Shown one piece after another: positions 33,382 to 43,976 of a stretch of DNA of 64,000 bases. How positions within the stretch are numbered: the stretch's first letter is position 1; each line of letters opens with the position of its first letter. Position numbers and translations under genes: made by a program. The stretch is taken from positions 434,001-498,000 of the forward strand of contig JANEZZ010002202.1 of the NCBI GenBank assembly GCA_026122225.1, read 5' to 3'. Under the pieces are notes generated by a model that saw only the letters and a list, made by a program, of their open reading frames with translations, was not told the origin of the DNA and made no database searches. The stretch comes from Heloderma charlesbogerti. Its lineage: Eukaryota; Chordata; Lepidosauria; Squamata; Helodermatidae.

Positions 33382-33941
33382 TAATTCCAAAACTGGTCTG
33401 ATGGACCTGTTATTTCAAAGACTGAAGGAAAAGGAAGGTAGAGTTGTCCTAGTTGCAATAAGAGGAAGTAGTGAGATTGATTTGTTTCAGTCATCCTCAA
33501 GGTAAATAAAAGAGTGGGTGAGGCTGTAAATAAAAAGATGCAGCACATACTGGGCTTACAACAAAAACTTTATTGAAAATGAAAGATGAGTCTAGAGTGA
33601 GATGGGAATCATTCACCTTGAAACAATCCACACCTCCACCCTGGGAACCTGTTCTCCTTAATTTCAGTTCCAACGGTCATGGCTGCTTCCAGATGAGGAT
33701 TTTAGTGTGCAGGCAGTCACCATGCTTCATTTACGGAACTTTCAGGGGTCCAGATGACATCGTCTTCCATTTGTAACCATCGTCTGTTTCCCCACTGCTT
33801 CTTCCATTTTTCTTTCTTACCAGAAAATACAGAATAGGTGCACAGTGCCTTTTGATTGTTGGCGCTAGGAGCCAGCTGCCTGAAAGTGCCCCATGTTACA
33901 GTTTCAGTGTGCTAACTGCTCCTCTAATGTATCCAGTGAGG
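33382..33941. other. unassigned; polyadenylation-like signal on minus strand
   Basis: 33560-33800 carries AATAAA on the minus strand (TTTATTGAAAATG on plus) and GTGTGCAGGCAGTCACCATG. It could be a 3' end of a retroposed sequence. I do not recognise a host gene. Confidence 0.3.
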
Positions 33942-33949
33942 GTGATGCC

Positions 33950-34663
33950 TAGGGATGTATGAAAGTCACTTACCTTTTCACAGGGGTCATTCGTGGGGGG
34001 GGGGAGGCGCTCCGCACCTCCCCCTGAAATCCTAACCCGTCCAGCTCCGCTCCACGGCAACTCCGCGGAGCCGCCGGCTGGGGGCATTCGCAGGCATGTG
34101 GAGCCTGTGGATGCAAATGGCGGTGGCTACGGCGGCCGCCATTTGCATTCCTGTTTTTGGACGTGATAGGCTACGTAAATATTTATGTAGCCTATCACAG
34201 CGAAGGACAGGGGCAGAAATGACAGCCGCTATGCCATTTGTGTCCCTGTTTTTTTACCATGATAAGCTACGTAAATATATACGTAAATACAGGAATGCAA
34301 ATGGCGGCAGCTACAACGGCCGCCATTTGCGTTCCCTTTTTTTGCTGTGATAGGCTACGTAAATATTTACTTAGCCTATCACGGCCTCTGCAGGGACGCA
34401 AATGGCATCCCTGCATTAGCCGTGATAGGCTACGTAAGTATTTATGTAGCCTATCACGGCCTAAATGGGGAACTGAATGGCAGCCGCAGACGCGGCCGCC
34501 ATTCGCAAAGCAGCGTGACTGAACGGCACCAGGTAAGTGCTCTGTTTCGCACGCCTTTTGTGGGGTGGGGCAGGGGGCTTCATTCCGCCACTGATTTCGG
34601 GGGGCCAAATGCACTGACATTCGGCCTCACTGAGATCTGTGGTGGAATTCTCTGACATCCGTA
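33950..34663 (+). mobile_element. palindromic hAT-like element M
   Basis: A 714-bp element with a perfect duplication GTGATGCC at 33942-33949 and 34664-34671. The left end is type 1 (TAGGGATGTATGAAAG, ACTTACCT at 33968-33975). The right end is type 2 (GGAATTCTCTGACATCCGTA). An outward AGGTAAGT lies at 34531-34538. Like E, its interior is a row of independent hairpins (near 34115, 34180, 34225, 34310, 34365, 34440 and 34490) rather than one mirrored array. E and M therefore form a subfamily. Confidence 0.95.
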
Positions 34664-34671
34664 GTGATGCC

Positions 34672-35384
34672 ACTCAGGAAGAGACAGTGAGATTGTAGAA
34701 GAATGGCAACAATGGAAACAGGACTCAGTTGTGCACAGCACCGTAAGTAACCTGGGGAAGGGTTTAAGGGTGGTATGCAGTTATTTTTGCTTTTGCTTGC
34801 AGTTATTTATCTATTTAAAGTAGTTGTACCCTCTCCGCTCTCAAGCACTGTTCTCAAGCTGGCTTGGAGCAAAAATGAAAGCAGCAATATCATCATTATA
34901 AAAACACAATCACCAAAGTTAAAACAGACATTACATCTAAGATAAAAACAGCAGAGGAGAGTTTGATTAAAAAAGAGCCATGTAATCAAAACAAAACCCT
35001 CATTAAAAAAATGCCTGCGCTATCTGAATACCTCAAAAAGAATGGCACCTCAAAATATACCTCAAAAAACAGATGAATGGGCTGGGGTCACACTGCCTGC
35101 TTTCCCAATTGGGGATCTACCATGGATGCATGGAAAGAAGGAGAAAGAACTGCTTGCTCATCAGATACAATGAGCATACAGTCGAGTGATTTGGCCTTGA
35201 GTCTCCTGCATTACCACTTGCTAAAGAGAAATGTAGTTATCTGGCACAGAATTCAGGGCCAAATTAGACGTGAGGTTTGTCACATAGTTTAGTTTGTCCT
35301 TGTGTAGTTGTTTTTTCTTTAATAAATAGCTGGCACAGGTCCCTCTGACCTGGATTGGGACCATACTGTATGTGCATGTGTGTT
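34672..35384. other. degraded retroposon 3' sequence at 34800-35060
   Basis: 34800-35060 (GTACCCTCTCCGCTCTCAAG then AAAACAC/AAAAC-rich text) resembles an L2/CR1 3' end on the minus strand. The rest is unassigned. Confidence 0.4.
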
Positions 35385-35860
35385 CTCCTCTACCCCCATT
35401 GCGGTCCCAATTGGAATTGGAATTGGCCCACACCTGAGATTCACAATGGAAAGAATGGTACCATTGACATCAATATAAATTTTCCTCCCATTGCAAATAT
35501 TTATTAAAGAAAAATCGATGACACAAGGACAAATACATGACAAATCACACATAGTTTGTCCTTGTGTCCTTGATTTTTCTTTAATACACTGTGTGTGTGT
35601 GAGAGAGAGAGAGAGAGCAAGAGCGAGAGAGCGAGAGCGCTAGATCAGGACCATACTGTGAGGGAGGTAAGATTGCCCCCACCATGGTTCCAATGGGAAT
35701 CACTGCCACCACACCCTCTGCACACACAACTGCTATTCACAATGGGAGAAAAACTTCTATTGATGCCAGTGGGACCATTTTTCCATTGTGAATCTCAGGT
35801 GTGGGTGGATTCCAGTTCCAATTGGGACTGCAGTGAGAGCAAAAGAGAACTCCTCCCCCC
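35385..35860. repeat. large imperfect foldback
   Basis: The left arm 35401-35500 (GGTCCCAATTGG, CACACCTGAGATTCACAATG, TTTTCCTCCCATTG) pairs with the right arm 35738-35830 (CAATGGGAGAAAAAC, CATTGTGAATCTCAGGTGTG, CCAATTGGGAC). At the centre lies a second hairpin, 35503-35533 against 35555-35585 (GACACAAGGACAAA/TTTGTCCTTGTGTC). (GT)n-(GA)n tracts at 35590-35640 sit inside the right half. No terminal duplication was found. Confidence 0.75.
35590..35640. repeat. (GT)n-(GA)n microsatellite
   Basis: GT at 35590-35600, then an interrupted GA run. Confidence 0.95.
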
Positions 35861-35869
35861 CCCCGCGTG

Positions 35870-35872
<3 letters not shown>

Positions 35873-35900
<28 letters not shown>
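35873..35900. repeat. (AC)n microsatellite
   Basis: Fourteen AC units. Confidence 0.95.
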
Positions 35901-36634
35901 TATGCCCCCAATCTGGGCCTTAGTAACATAAGAATCAGAGCAGTGGATTGTTTTAAAAGAGTAAGATTTCAAGTGTTTATTCATTGCTATGGAGAAAAGT
36001 TGGTATCTGATGAACTCACAAGCTGAAAGTCTAAGCCAGGGTTTGCAGTGGTCAAAGATTCGCCTTGTGGTAAGAGTCACCAGATGAAGCTATTTAAAGT
36101 GACTTTTATGGCCAAGGAAAACTAACCCTTTGGCTGTTTCTATTCTGAATTTAAGCAGGGATCAAACCACAGGGAGACATAATGACCCAAGCGCCCCCAC
36201 CCCCACCTTAGCTATTCTTTTTATAAGGCTATAGTAGGGCCATGATTTGGCTAATAAAGAGTTAGGAACTAGGGCTTGTGGAATTCATTAAGGGTTCCCC
36301 ACCAACCTGCAAACCCCAATCTGAACACTGGCTTTAATACTCTATTAGAAGCTTCATTGTGCTTTTGGAAAGCTGTTGTTAATATCTTTTAAATAAATAG
36401 TGGTTTGTTTTTTAATCCAGGTTCTTTGTTTCCAGCTTGAAGACTGGAAACAGAACAAATAATTCAAGCAAGTAAATAGATGCACATTTACAACAAATGT
36501 GACCTGACCAAAGCCTCTGGGTTTCTTAACATAGAAATATGACCCTGCCCACTCATGACATTCATTGCTGGAGGCCCTGCTATGCCTCCCACCACTTTCA
36601 GAGATATGGTTGTTTGTGACACAAGACATTAGCA
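35901..36634. other. no gene recognised
   Basis: No coding or repeat signal identified. Confidence 0.4.
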
Positions 36635-37033
36635 TAGGGATGTCGGAGAAATCTGCAACGGAACCAAATAAGTTTGGATTGCCCCACAGATTCCACAGCA
36701 GAATGGCTTTTCCCCTGTTGGGAGGATTCCACAGACTTGAGGACTGGTTTCCTAACCTTTGGAAATTTTGTGCAAACTTTGTCCTAGAAAAATACAAAGA
36801 AATAAAAAACCCAGCCAATAATGCTTATTTCCCCCATCGGCTAACGTGTGAAAATGCGCATTTGGGGGGATTTGCGCATTTGGGGGGATTTGCACATTTG
36901 TGTGCATGTGAATTTGCATTGATTTGAAACTTTAAAAATCCAATTCCGTTGATAGGCAGACAATGGAATGAAAGGTGCCTGACAACCTGTGCCACACAGA
37001 TGGAACATATTTTACACCATCTGTACATCCCTA
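36635..37033. mobile_element. possible related element N (TAGGGATGTCGGAG end)
   Basis: It starts TAGGGATGTCGGAGAAATC and ends CTGTACATCCCTA, so the nine terminal bases match the palindromic family. The interior is different: GGATTCCACAG/CTGTGGAATCC-like dyads and a tandem GCGCATTTGGGGGGATTT unit near 36856-36890. The flanks CATTAGCA and CACATCCA agree at only four positions. It could be a sister family that shares a transposase. Confidence 0.5.
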
Positions 37034-37039
37034 CACATC

Positions 37040-37390
37040 CATGTCCAGATTATTGAGCTCCCTCCCTAGAGAGATGCCTTTGCCACCCTCTCTCTTAAGT
37101 ATGAGGCCTGCTGCTAAGACCTTTTTAATCTGCTGACCTTTTAATGTGGTTAAGACTGCAATCCTATACCTGAATCAGAGCTTACTTCTGATTAGACACA
37201 GATAGACATGCACTGTAAATGTTTTGATGTCCCTACTTTTAATCTTGTTTTAACCTGGTCTTATTATTTCATTCCCTTTAGTGTTGTATTTACTCTTTTA
37301 ATATGTTTGAGTATTCTTAGAAGCAGCTTCGAATGTATTTATAAAGAAAAATGGGGTGAAATGTCTAATTAATAAATAAAATGCATGATC
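37040..37390 (+). mobile_element. L2/CR1-clade LINE 3' end
   Basis: 37060-37130 resembles the ORF2 C-terminus. An A+T-rich 3' region follows, ending in TTAATAAATAAAATG. A copy of the GCAATCCTATACCTG repeat (37145-37215) appears to be embedded. Confidence 0.5.
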
Positions 37391-38800
37391 TTGGCACAAA
37401 ATTGTGTGTGTGAGCGCCTGTGTGCACACGTGCCCATGCACACGTGTATGCAACAGCGGGACAACTATAACTTTGAGCATTCATTTCATTTTGCTTATTC
37501 ACCACATCTCCCCAGATTGTCATCAGAATTTTCTCCTTTGATGTTTTAATGCTGATTTCTAGTGGAAAAGCTACTACTCACTAAAATATTGCCTTGAAAC
37601 TAAGTGCCCAATAGCGAATGTATTGTGGTTGACTATATTGTAAAGATTATAAAAGCAACACCATAGAATATGCATAATGCATGTTGTCCATAGCATCTTC
37701 ATCTTCTGGCCCTCCAGGGCATTTCCCACCCTGCAGGGTATATTCTAGTGAACTTATAAAGGACGGGAAAAAATGTCATTGCTGCAGGCAGGCATTTAAG
37801 TGACACAGACCATTATCTTTCCACCATTATCTAAATACAGAATCTATCGGAATCATAAGGCACAAATAACCTTCCTCTACTACTTACATTATGTGCGTTC
37901 ATCAGCTAGTCATTTCAACAAGCATCTTCTATGTCATCGCATCATTTTTTGCTATCTGAATATTTATCTGACAAGTTTGGTTTGGTGACGGTACGTGTGC
38001 GTGCGTGTATGTGTGCAAAGAATTAAAATGCTAAATTATCCAAAGTGTCTAGCAAGGCATTGAACCAGAAATGTAGTTGTGACACGTGCACTCATTTCTG
38101 GACTACAATATAATTGTGTTGTGTCTAGTGAGAATCAGCTAGTAGTACTAATTGCTCTCTGGGGTTAATGATTTCCAGTTATGGTGGATTGATACTGTAC
38201 AGCCTAGGCAGTAAATCTCCTCTAAGAGCAAGTTATCTTTATTCAACACAGATCTGTATAAAATTATCACATGCAATACCAGCTTTTTCAGGCAGTTCCT
38301 GTTTCTGATCTGACTACCCTCTTGTTGTCTGTCTGAACTGACTGAACATACCTGACAGCCATGACCACTGCGTGTGCAATTAGTGCAAAGCTCTATATCT
38401 GTACATCCATATTTTTCTGTGTGTGCCCAGTCTGGCTTAAGGTGACAAGTGGGAACATCGTCAAGTGTTCAGTTCATCATCTTGGCAAATTGCACATGGT
38501 CATTCAGCACTGTTTTCATTTTCCTTCCTCATTTAAGTGGAACACAATAATCTGGACCAAACCAGTCAAACTGAAGCAGGAGAAAACATTAATGGTTGCC
38601 CCTCCCTTATAAAATCCCATCAGCTAACTAAGGGCAACAAGTGAACAAAACTGGACCAAGTGCTTTTATTCAGCGACAGAATACTGCATTTGCATTTGTT
38701 GTAGCAAGTCATTTAATAACAGTTAGCATCAGTACTTTTGTTTCTGTTCATTATTAATAGAGTGTAACTTTTGAATGGCCAGTACGAGGACGAAAGAAGT
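37391..38800. other. no gene recognised
   Basis: Short TG/CA-rich tracts near 37400-37445 and 37990-38015. Otherwise unassigned. Confidence 0.4.
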
Positions 38801-38965
38801 CATTTTAAAGGAAACAAATATTTACAAGAGCCCTGTAAAATAGGCCAGTAGTATTGCCCAGATATTGCAGATGGGGTTAAGGGTTCAGGCTGAGGGACTG
38901 TGGCAAACTTAAGGCAATGCAGTGAATTCATGGGTCAGCTGGGACTGAGCTAGCAACTTTCTGAT
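38801..38965 (-). mobile_element. MIR-like SINE remnant
   Basis: GAGCCCTGTAAAATAGGCC, ATATTGCAGATGGGGTTAAG and GGGACTGAGCTAGC on the plus strand match the reverse of a MIR core in order. Confidence 0.6.
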
Positions 38966-39468
38966 ACGTTGCACATATGTTTAAAAGCTGCACTACATTA
39001 CAGTAGATGATACGATCTGTTTAAAACAGAAAAGTGTGTTTTAGTTATGGTTAAAAACTCAGATCGTTATCTCAAATGAATTTTCATTGCTTCTGGGAGC
39101 TTTGCATCTTAAAAGATGCAAAGATGTGCTGATTGCAGCAGCAAAAGTCAAACACATGTGATTCAGTCAAAGTTGGCAGAATAATAACCCTTCAGAAAAA
39201 TGAAGTAACAACAAGCTGTAAGCCAGAACAAGGTGTGAACTTGTCCACTATATTATGGATGATTGAAAATGGCCTTGGAGAGTGCACCTTTAATCAGAGA
39301 AACAGATATAACAGTTTCAAGGTGCATGCCCTTCTTCAGTTTTTTAAAAATGTTCTTAAGAAAAGCCAACAGGACCCCACTTTGATCAACAATATAGTCT
39401 CTAAGGGTGCAATCCAGGAAAGAGGTGGAAAATCCTCCTTCCAAAACCTTTCAAAAGGAGGTGGAAGG
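38966..39468. other. no gene recognised
   Basis: Part of a 129-residue plus-strand frame (39133-39522) runs into the CR1 tail and is probably not a gene. Confidence 0.4.
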
Positions 39469-39524
39469 AGGGGGTTGGACTCGATACTCTTACAGGCCCC
39501 TTCCAACCCTACTATTCTATGAAT
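39469..39524 (+). mobile_element. CR1 LINE 3' end fragment
   Basis: GGGGGTTGGACTCGATACTC then CCCCTTCCAACCCTACTATT and CTATGAAT, the standard CR1 3' tail of sauropsids. Confidence 0.85.
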
Positions 39525-40232
39525 ACAGTGTTGATCTTCTGAATCAAAAATGTATCTCTCTTTAGGCCCAATGCTTTGGAACATATGAAGCTTCAGACCA
39601 ATGGTCCATCTACTGAGTACTGTCATCTGATCAGCAAAGACTCCCCAGAGCCTTTCTGAGATTTAACTGGATATGTCAAGCATTGAAGCCGGGACCATAT
39701 ATCACTGAGCTATACCTCCTCTACCATAAGTTGCCACAAGGCTTTTTCACTAGAGCAATATCCAAATGTATGGCTTTGCACTATCATGATGAACCAGCTC
39801 AGGATGTTTCACTAGCATAACAAGGTGGTTCCACAATATGTCTCTGCCATCATCAGATAAAATGCAATAGCTCAGCACAAAGCAGTTCGCATGAAAGGGT
39901 GCTGGAGGTGCCGTCGGTTCCTTGGCAATCTCAGGCACAGGAGTTGCTGTCTTTGGGGAGCTGTGTTTAGGGTTCTCTTGGCTGACAGGCTCTGGCTGAG
40001 ACCTGGTGTTAGGGCCTGTGTCTGGATCTAGCTCTTCCCTAACCTTTCCTCGTGGTCCTTCTGATCTGTCTAGTCTCTTCAGAATTGGAGATGCTGTCCA
40101 GGATAGGGGTCATGACAATGGGGAAAGGAGAAAACAATTATCTTGGAGCCTGCTAAGGGCTGACTATGAATCTTCAGAATGAAGCAAAGCTTCCTGGAAA
40201 AATAAGATTTTTATGGATCCTCTTACTGATCA
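39525..40232. other. no gene recognised
   Basis: No coding or repeat signal identified. Confidence 0.4.
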
Positions 40233-40325
40233 TGGTGATGGTGATGGTGATGGTGATGGTGACGGTGACGATGACGGTGACGGTGACGATGACGGTGATG
40301 GTGATGGTGACGATGATGATGATAA
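40233..40325. repeat. (GATGGT/GACGGT)n minisatellite
   Basis: About 93 bp of six-base and three-base units (GGTGAT, GGTGAC, GATGAC). It opens a poly-Asp/Gly frame that is not a gene. Confidence 0.95.
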
Positions 40326-41810
40326 TATAAATGTAAAGGACACTGAGGGCTATCAAACTCAACCTCCACTGTATCTAGTTAAAGCACATTTGATAGATAT
40401 TTGTCCAGACAACACTTGCAATGCATTTAGGAGTACATCATCAAAGTCAGTGGTCAGAGAAGATGCGTAAAGCAGAGGAGTCCACTGAGTAGTGAGGATG
40501 GAGTAGTAGAGAGCAGAGCATTAAGTAACGTAAGGCTAGTTTGAAAATAAACTTGAAAGTTTTGTCAGTGTTTCGTAATAGTTCCAGAAAGTCATCTTAA
40601 AAAGCCTTTGTAGCTAAAATTGTAATTACACATATTTTTAAACACTGGCTGGGATCCAGAGATCCTCCTTCATATGCAAAAATATTCATACTTCCTCATA
40701 CAAAGTAGCTGTTTTCCTCACAGAAGTGGCATGTACAAGAATCTCCCATGAGGAAAATTACGGTGTACCCAGAAGGTTTCTTCTGCATTTGTGACCAATG
40801 CATTCACACAGGGAATTGTGTATATTGCTTGTGAATAATTAAAAAATAAATCTGATGTTTTAGTGGCTTGTGGTCCTTCACTACATAACTCAGACCTTCC
40901 GGCAATTCACTGCGACAGCTGTTACGTGCTATAAAAACTACCATAGTAGTAAAATAAAGGTGCTACTTGCAATTTGCAGCTTCTGCATTGTCACCATATC
41001 ACCATTACAGCTTTCAAAATAATCATTTGGCATTGGGTTACCATGCTTCCACCAGTAAAGCTTTATAGCATATCCATTTTTCTTCTTAAAGATAAAAGGA
41101 AAACAATGAAGAGTCATCATCAATGAGCTGGAAAATTCTGTTATAATAATCACTCAGTATTCTATGACTTGGGGATCCAACAGTTGTACAGCTGTGTGTG
41201 CGTGCATGTGTGCACACATGTGCATGCGAATGACTGCCACACTGTATGAAAGGATAGTTCCACTTTTTATATATATACATAAATCTCAAGAATACAGAAG
41301 CTGACAACTTATTTTATAAAACATCCTTTCGAAAAAGTAATTCTATTCTGTTCAAGAGTGGTCAATAATGGAGGACGAAAGAAAGCTTACTGAAGTACAA
41401 TTTACACCTTCTTTGTGACCAAGCTGAAGAACAGGGCTGTGAGAAAGTTGCATCTCAAACTGGATGAATGACTCTCCTTTGAAACATAACTCATTTCTAG
41501 GACATGAAATGCAGAGCTGTAATGAGTTACATTCGTGCAGGAGATGGGCAACTTTGGGGTGGGGTGTCTGGGCCACTTTGGACCTGCCTGGGCGCACCTT
41601 GCCACTGCTAGAGATGGCTGCATTGTTGGAATTGCTCTGATTCTGCTGGGAAACAAGGTGTGCAGAGATCATGTACCTAGTTCCCAGCAGAATCTGGCTT
41701 TCCACATTCTGCGGAACACCTGTTTGGCAGGCTGTGTGGACAGTGGAGCCTGATTCTGCTGGGAAGCAAAGGATGTGCTCCTGGCACCTTGTTTCTTGGC
41801 AGAATCACTG
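40326..41810. other. no gene; repeated TTCTGCTGGGAA words at 41625-41800
   Basis: ATTCTGCTGGGAAACAAGG (41639), CCCAGCAGAATC (41686) and ATTCTGCTGGGAAGCAAAGG (41753) suggest an older local repeat. The rest is unassigned. Confidence 0.4.
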
Positions 41811-41818
41811 TTTCTGTA

Positions 41819-42558
41819 TAGGGATGTATGGATCCCCCACTGTCCATTCCAGTGGGGAATTCACGGGGGGGGGAGGCAATCCGTTCCTCCCCCCTTGAAT
41901 CCTTGCGGAGCGGCTCCGCTCTGCGAGGATTCCGCAGAGCCGAGGGCTGCCCCATTCCACCATCTGCATGCCCCAGATTCCCCCATTTTTTTCTGGCTTC
42001 CCGAACTTACATAAATAATTCCATAAGTACCACTGAAAAATGCTTTTCGCGCGCCCGCCATCGGTCTCTGTACGCCTCGGGTCATTGGGAAAATGCCTAT
42101 TTATTTTCGTTAAAAGGGTAAAGCCCTTTGCGGGGATTCCCCACATAACTTCTGGTCACATGACCTCACCTGACCTCACCGGATCTGTCCTGACCTCATC
42201 TCACCTGACCTCACTGGACCGGACTGGACCGGACCTGACCTCCACAGACAATAAACAGAAAAGATGGAGGATTTCCGTGGACTTCGTGACTCAGCCCCAG
42301 CAAAAGAAAGGCTCGGGTCACAGGGAAAATGCCTATATTGTAAAAAGCCATTCACATTCTTCTTCCATTTCCGATTTATGGATTTCTTTTTGTGATTATT
42401 TTCGTAAAATCTGCCATTCGGCAGACAAAAAAGAGGGGGTCCACGTGAGCTCTGATCAAGGTTGACCGGGCCACCCAGTTCCGAGAAGGATTCCGCGGAC
42501 TGGATTTGTCAGAATTCGATCCCATTAAAAATTCATGCGGAATTCTCTGACATCCCTA
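41819..42558 (+). mobile_element. hAT-like element O with divergent interior
   Basis: A 740-bp element with a perfect duplication TTTCTGTA at 41811-41818 and 42559-42566. The left end is TAGGGATGTATGGATCCC. The right end is type 2-like (GGAATTCTCTGACATCCCTA). It has the GGGGGGGAGGCAATCCG and GAATCCTTGCGGAGC words seen in type 1 ends of B and L. It lacks the GATAGGCTACG hairpins and the AGGTAAGT donors. Its interior holds an ACCTGACCTCAC tandem array (42165-42245), paired GGGAAAATGCCTATNT words (42089 and 42322), and CTGCCATTCGGCAG. It has no transposase frame. Confidence 0.92.
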
Positions 42559-42654
42559 TTTCTGTAGCAAAACAAGGCATGCAGGGATCATGCACCGTTT
42601 CTCTGCAGAATGGGGTTCCCCATGATGTCATCCCCTGGACCTCTCAGGGTCTTT

Positions 42655-42790
42655 ATTGTTGTTGTGTGTTGTTGTCGTTAATTATTATTAACATATCTGT
42701 ACTGCCCCATAGCTGAAGCTGTCTGGGGCAGTACAGAAGTGAAAACATTAAAATACAATATACGAAGTTTAGAAGCCATTTACATAGAAG
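42655..42790 (-). mobile_element. L2/CR1-like 3' end with dyad
   Basis: TTATTATTAACATATCTGTA, then CTGCCCCATAGCTGAAGC and TGTCTGGGGCAG. This is the reverse of the 3' tail at 47030-47162 and has a short TTA microsatellite. Confidence 0.6.
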
Positions 42791-43976
42791 CACATGGACA
42801 ATTTAAAAAGGCTCTCTAACAGTGCCACCTCTGATCCTGCAGTCATTCGTCTCTGCCTTGGTTACCCATAGCCCATGGCTGACACAGCTACCCCAATCCA
42901 AGGGTGATGCACATTTAGGACTGCAGGCAGGTCTCTTGCAGGACTGGGAACTGCATTTGCAAGAGGTACTGTGCACGTGAGGGATCCCATCTTAAATCAT
43001 CACATCCAGTGCACATTGTTTCAAGAGATGAGGGCAATCTTATTAACGTCAGTCCTGCATGGCCAAGTTAGGGATGTTGGAGAAATCTGTTTGTGGGGTG
43101 GACTTTGATGAGTTTCCCTAGGTTTGGCCTCCTGGGCCACGCTTCATTCCAGTTCCTGCTGCGGCACCCGGCTCAGTCTGCAGCAAGCTGGGCCAGTTCA
43201 TCGAAGTTCCAGGCATTTTGTGCTTTTTTTTTTTGGCAGATTCTGAATTTTGCACAAGCAATTCGCACATATTTCTGAGCAATTTGTGCAAATTATGGCC
43301 AAATTTGTGCAAATATGGATGCTGCAAATAAAATGTGCCAAAAAAGTTCCTGAAGTTTGGGGAAAAGCCCGCAACTCACCTCACAAACACAAATTGAGTC
43401 ATACATGCCATGGAACTTGGTCGAACAAAAAAAGAACTGGATTACACAGCAACAAACATCCTTAGGCCAAGTAAGCATTTATCACATGAGATACTAACAC
43501 ATGGTGGCCACACCCTATTTCAGTAGGCATACATCACCCAAAAAGAGGCCAAAAGAGGTCACCTATTTGCATAAAATTTGCATGTGCTAATTTATATGTA
43601 TATATGTACATAGGGATGGGTGAACTCACCCCCACCTGGTATCAGTGGCTGCCTGCTGAAGGGCTGTCCCTGCTGGAGCCCGGACCCATGTTTGTGCCCC
43701 CATGAACTTGGCAAGCCATCCACACTCACCCTGGGTCCCATCTGTGAATGCCTGCCATTTTTGGTTTTTCTTATGGAGAAAAGGAGCTAATTAAAAATGT
43801 GCATATTTAAATCTGCGCACATTCGGGCTGGGAAAGCTTGATCTATGCAATATTAGAGGCATTATGCTTGCCCCAGGAAGTGCTCAATCTCCGTTGCATG
43901 AGCAGTGGGCTCCACTGGTGCAATGGAACGGGCAGGGCTGGCCGTTCATGGAATGGAAGCGGCAGTGGGCCCTCGG
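42791..43976. other. unassigned; N-like sequence from 43072
   Basis: 43072 begins TTAGGGATGTTGGAGAAATC, like the left end of N. 43230-43320 has repeated GCAAATTTGTGC words. A second TAGGGATGG lies at 43611. No matched right end or duplication was found. Confidence 0.35.

Noticed and set aside
40213..40470. Asp/Gly-rich open frame
   Set aside because: Product of the GATGGT/GACGGT minisatellite.
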